Shown here piece by piece: positions 19,850-21,257 of a stretch of DNA of 21,257 nt. The stretch lies in IMG/VR virus record IMGVR_UViG_3300013094_000332, positions 1-21,257 of that record; one strand, written 5' to 3'. The stretch is from a virus. The position numbers and the translations under genes were made by a program. Within the stretch, counting starts at the first letter, position 1, and each line of letters opens with the position of its first letter. Under the pieces are notes generated by a model. That model saw only the letters and a program-made list of their open reading frames with translations. It did no database searches and was not told the DNA's origin.

Positions 19850-20404
19850 ATGGCAAACAACAGAATTAAACGTGACTTAGATGATCGCTTAGCCGATCGA
19901 GTCGCCGAAACAAAAGAACGGATCGCTTCTGAGGATCCAAATGAGTTAGCAAAAAAGGAACGTGTAGCTGCGTTCCGCGATAAGTGGCAAAACAGTGCAT
20001 TACCTGATTTGCCACACGGGATTATTCCCGGCTTCCATTTGTGCTGGTTATCCACCACAAATAATTATGACAGTATCGACAAACGTATGGCGTTGGGTTA
20101 TGAGCCAGTTAAAGCCTCAGAATTAGGAGTAGGCTTTGAAGGACTAGGCAAAATGAGCTCGGGCAAGTTTGAAGGCTGTGTTAGCTGTAATGAAATGGTT
20201 CTCTTCAAGTTACCAGAAGAAATCTATCAAGAAGTGATGAAAATGTTGCACCTTGAGGATCCCCTTGAGCACCAACGTAATATCACCGCGCAAGTTCGGA
20301 GCACTGCTCAAGAAGGCAAAGGTGGTCGTTCAATTCTTGAAGGTGGTATTTTGGAAATGGAAAAGGAAGCCGCCAAAGCAAACAGTAATGTTCGCTTTTC
20401 ATAA
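19850..20404 (+). CDS. Hypothetical head-region protein (184 aa)
   Basis: Lies between scaffold and decoration genes. It begins with a charged helix (MANNRIKRDLDDRLADRVAE) and has LPHGIIPGFHLCWLSTTNN, then GCVSCNEMVLFKLPEEIYQE, with a CVSC pair but no second pair for a metal site. The C-terminal part is helical. Similar genes at this position are known in marine and freshwater phages, by recall, without a function. It may aid head assembly. Confidence 0.75.
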   Translation: MANNRIKRDLDDRLADRVAETKERIASEDPNELAKKERVAAFRDKWQNSALPDLPHGIIPGFHLCWLSTTNNYDSIDKRMALGYEPVKASELGVGFEGLGKMSSGKFEGCVSCNEMVLFKLPEEIYQEVMKMLHLEDPLEHQRNITAQVRSTAQEGKGGRSILEGGILEMEKEAAKANSNVRFS

Positions 20405-20436
20405 CATTCTTCAAAAATAAAAACAAAGGAAAATAA

Positions 20437-21099
20437 ATGTCCGCAACATTTCAACCCTTTGGTCTGAAGCCTGTATATCATCCAAGCGGTCTCGACCGTG
20501 CGGTTCCATTCGTAGGCACAAACACCTACGTACCTGGTACGACATACACTGCTCCTTACAGCTTGAGTTCTGGCCAGTCTTTCTGGCAGTTCCAACCTGT
20601 AGCGATCACTTCTTCTGGCCAATTGACAATCGCCAACCAAACTGCTTCTAGCGGTAAAGTATACGGCGTTTTTGATGGCGTAGAGTACACCAACTCTGAC
20701 GGTCGTCGTTCTGTAGCTAAATACGCTGCTAAAACAACCCTTGATGCTTCTACAAACATCATTTTCTGGATTTTCACTGATCCAGCACTTGTATACGAAG
20801 CTCAAATCAACGGTTCTGCAACTTCTGCTGCTTTAGGCACAGAGTACAACTTTGACACCACTTCTGGTTCAACTGTAACTGATGGCTATGCTATCGGTAA
20901 CGGTGGTGCTGGTTTCTCTACTACAGCATTGCTCGCAACTGCTGTTGGTTCTGGTAACCAAGGTCAAGTACGCGTGGTTGGTCTCGGACGTGAAGTAGCA
21001 TACCCAGCTGGTAACACAAACCAGTGGGGCGATGCTTACACAATCGTTCAAGTCCAGATTTCTAATAACCAGTTCGCAGCCGCGTCTGTTTCAGTCTAA
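20437..21099 (+). CDS. Probable capsid decoration or head-stabilising protein (220 aa)
   Basis: Begins MSATFQPFGLKPVYHPSGLD and is rich in Gly, Ser, Thr and aromatic residues, with motifs GKVYGVFDGVEYTNSDGRR, IIFWIFTDPALVYEAQING and VVGLGREVAYPAGN. These fit a beta-rich protein that is often encoded just before the major capsid gene in tailed phages (by recall). AAAGGAAA lies before ATG. A capsid fibre or minor capsid role is the alternative. Confidence 0.65.
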   Translation: MSATFQPFGLKPVYHPSGLDRAVPFVGTNTYVPGTTYTAPYSLSSGQSFWQFQPVAITSSGQLTIANQTASSGKVYGVFDGVEYTNSDGRRSVAKYAAKTTLDASTNIIFWIFTDPALVYEAQINGSATSAALGTEYNFDTTSGSTVTDGYAIGNGGAGFSTTALLATAVGSGNQGQVRVVGLGREVAYPAGNTNQWGDAYTIVQVQISNNQFAAASVSV

Positions 21100-21116
21100 T
21101 ACGAAAGGAATAAGCA

Positions 21117-21257
21117 ATGGCAACCCCAATGCGTAGTACAGACTTTCGTGCGGTAGTCGAACCGATTATCAACGAAGTCTTTGATGGCGTTTATGAACAA
21201 CGCGACGACGAGTGGAAAGGATTTGTTGAACAGATCCAAGGTATTCCACGTAACTAC
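21117..21257 (+). CDS. Major capsid protein, N-terminal part only (inferred)
   Basis: Forty-seven codons, cut by the window edge. It begins MATPMRSTDFRAVVEPIINE and continues VFDGVYEQRDDEWKGFVEQI. GAAAGGAATAAGCA precedes the ATG. The call rests mainly on position after scaffold and decoration genes; the visible N-terminal helix fits a capsid N-arm but does not prove it. Confidence 0.6.
   Translation, partial: MATPMRSTDFRAVVEPIINEVFDGVYEQRDDEWKGFVEQIQGIPRNY

Noticed and set aside
21095-21103. CTAATACGA near the decoration gene stop, resembling the promoter box on the - strand
   Set aside because: Only CGTATTAG of the 9-mer is kept, and it would point leftward into the decoration gene; probably chance.

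Overview
The window is part of a tailed double-stranded DNA phage genome. It holds a late head-morphogenesis cluster on the + strand (terminase large subunit, portal, co-chaperonin, scaffold, decoration protein, start of the major capsid gene) and tightly packed early/replication operons on the - strand. No integrase, repressor, tRNA, rRNA, CRISPR array or insertion sequence was seen. The small-protein families (modules with AAxMLRQQxAEIExLKA, NEPVAWM and NAKLSAGY signatures) recall phages of freshwater Betaproteobacteria, but this host guess rests on memory and is weak. The portal-scaffold-decoration-capsid order suggests a podovirus-like head module; tail genes lie outside the window.

Layout. 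(1) Positions 1-5305, - strand: an operon headed by a 769-aa primase-helicase, followed leftward by about 14 small genes, nearly all joined by ATGA or TAATG overlaps. (2) 5306-5731: a non-coding region with two nested inverted repeats that share one exact centre, an AT-rich core and DnaA-box-like sites; it is a candidate replication origin. (3) 5732-10391, - strand: an operon of about 17 small genes that includes a sigma factor ending after region 3. (4) 10392-11331: the divergent intergenic region, with a G-poor, C-rich tract, paired operator-like palindromes and a second copy (about 115 bp) of the origin-like repeat with a perfect DnaA box. (5) 11332-13117, + strand: an unknown gene, an HNH-like endonuclease and a decayed free-standing intein (Hint/LAGLIDADG) protein. 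(6) 13108-21257, + strand: the head genes, interrupted by a second HNH-like gene behind the GroES-like gene.

The most notable signal is a 9-bp motif, CGTATTAGT. It occurs six times, always between genes and always oriented toward the next gene, and it heads every operon on both strands. I infer that it is the promoter core read by the phage sigma factor. That protein lacks region 4 (the -35 reader) and has changed residues where host sigma70 contacts the -10 box. At three genes the motif ends exactly 6 nt before ATG, which predicts leaderless mRNA. The right-arm copies also have an AGGRCG-like element at a fixed distance upstream, and the two left-arm copies have a palindromic element placed one helical turn apart. 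Together these suggest a self-contained phage transcription circuit in which the sigma gene lies inside an operon driven by its own promoter.
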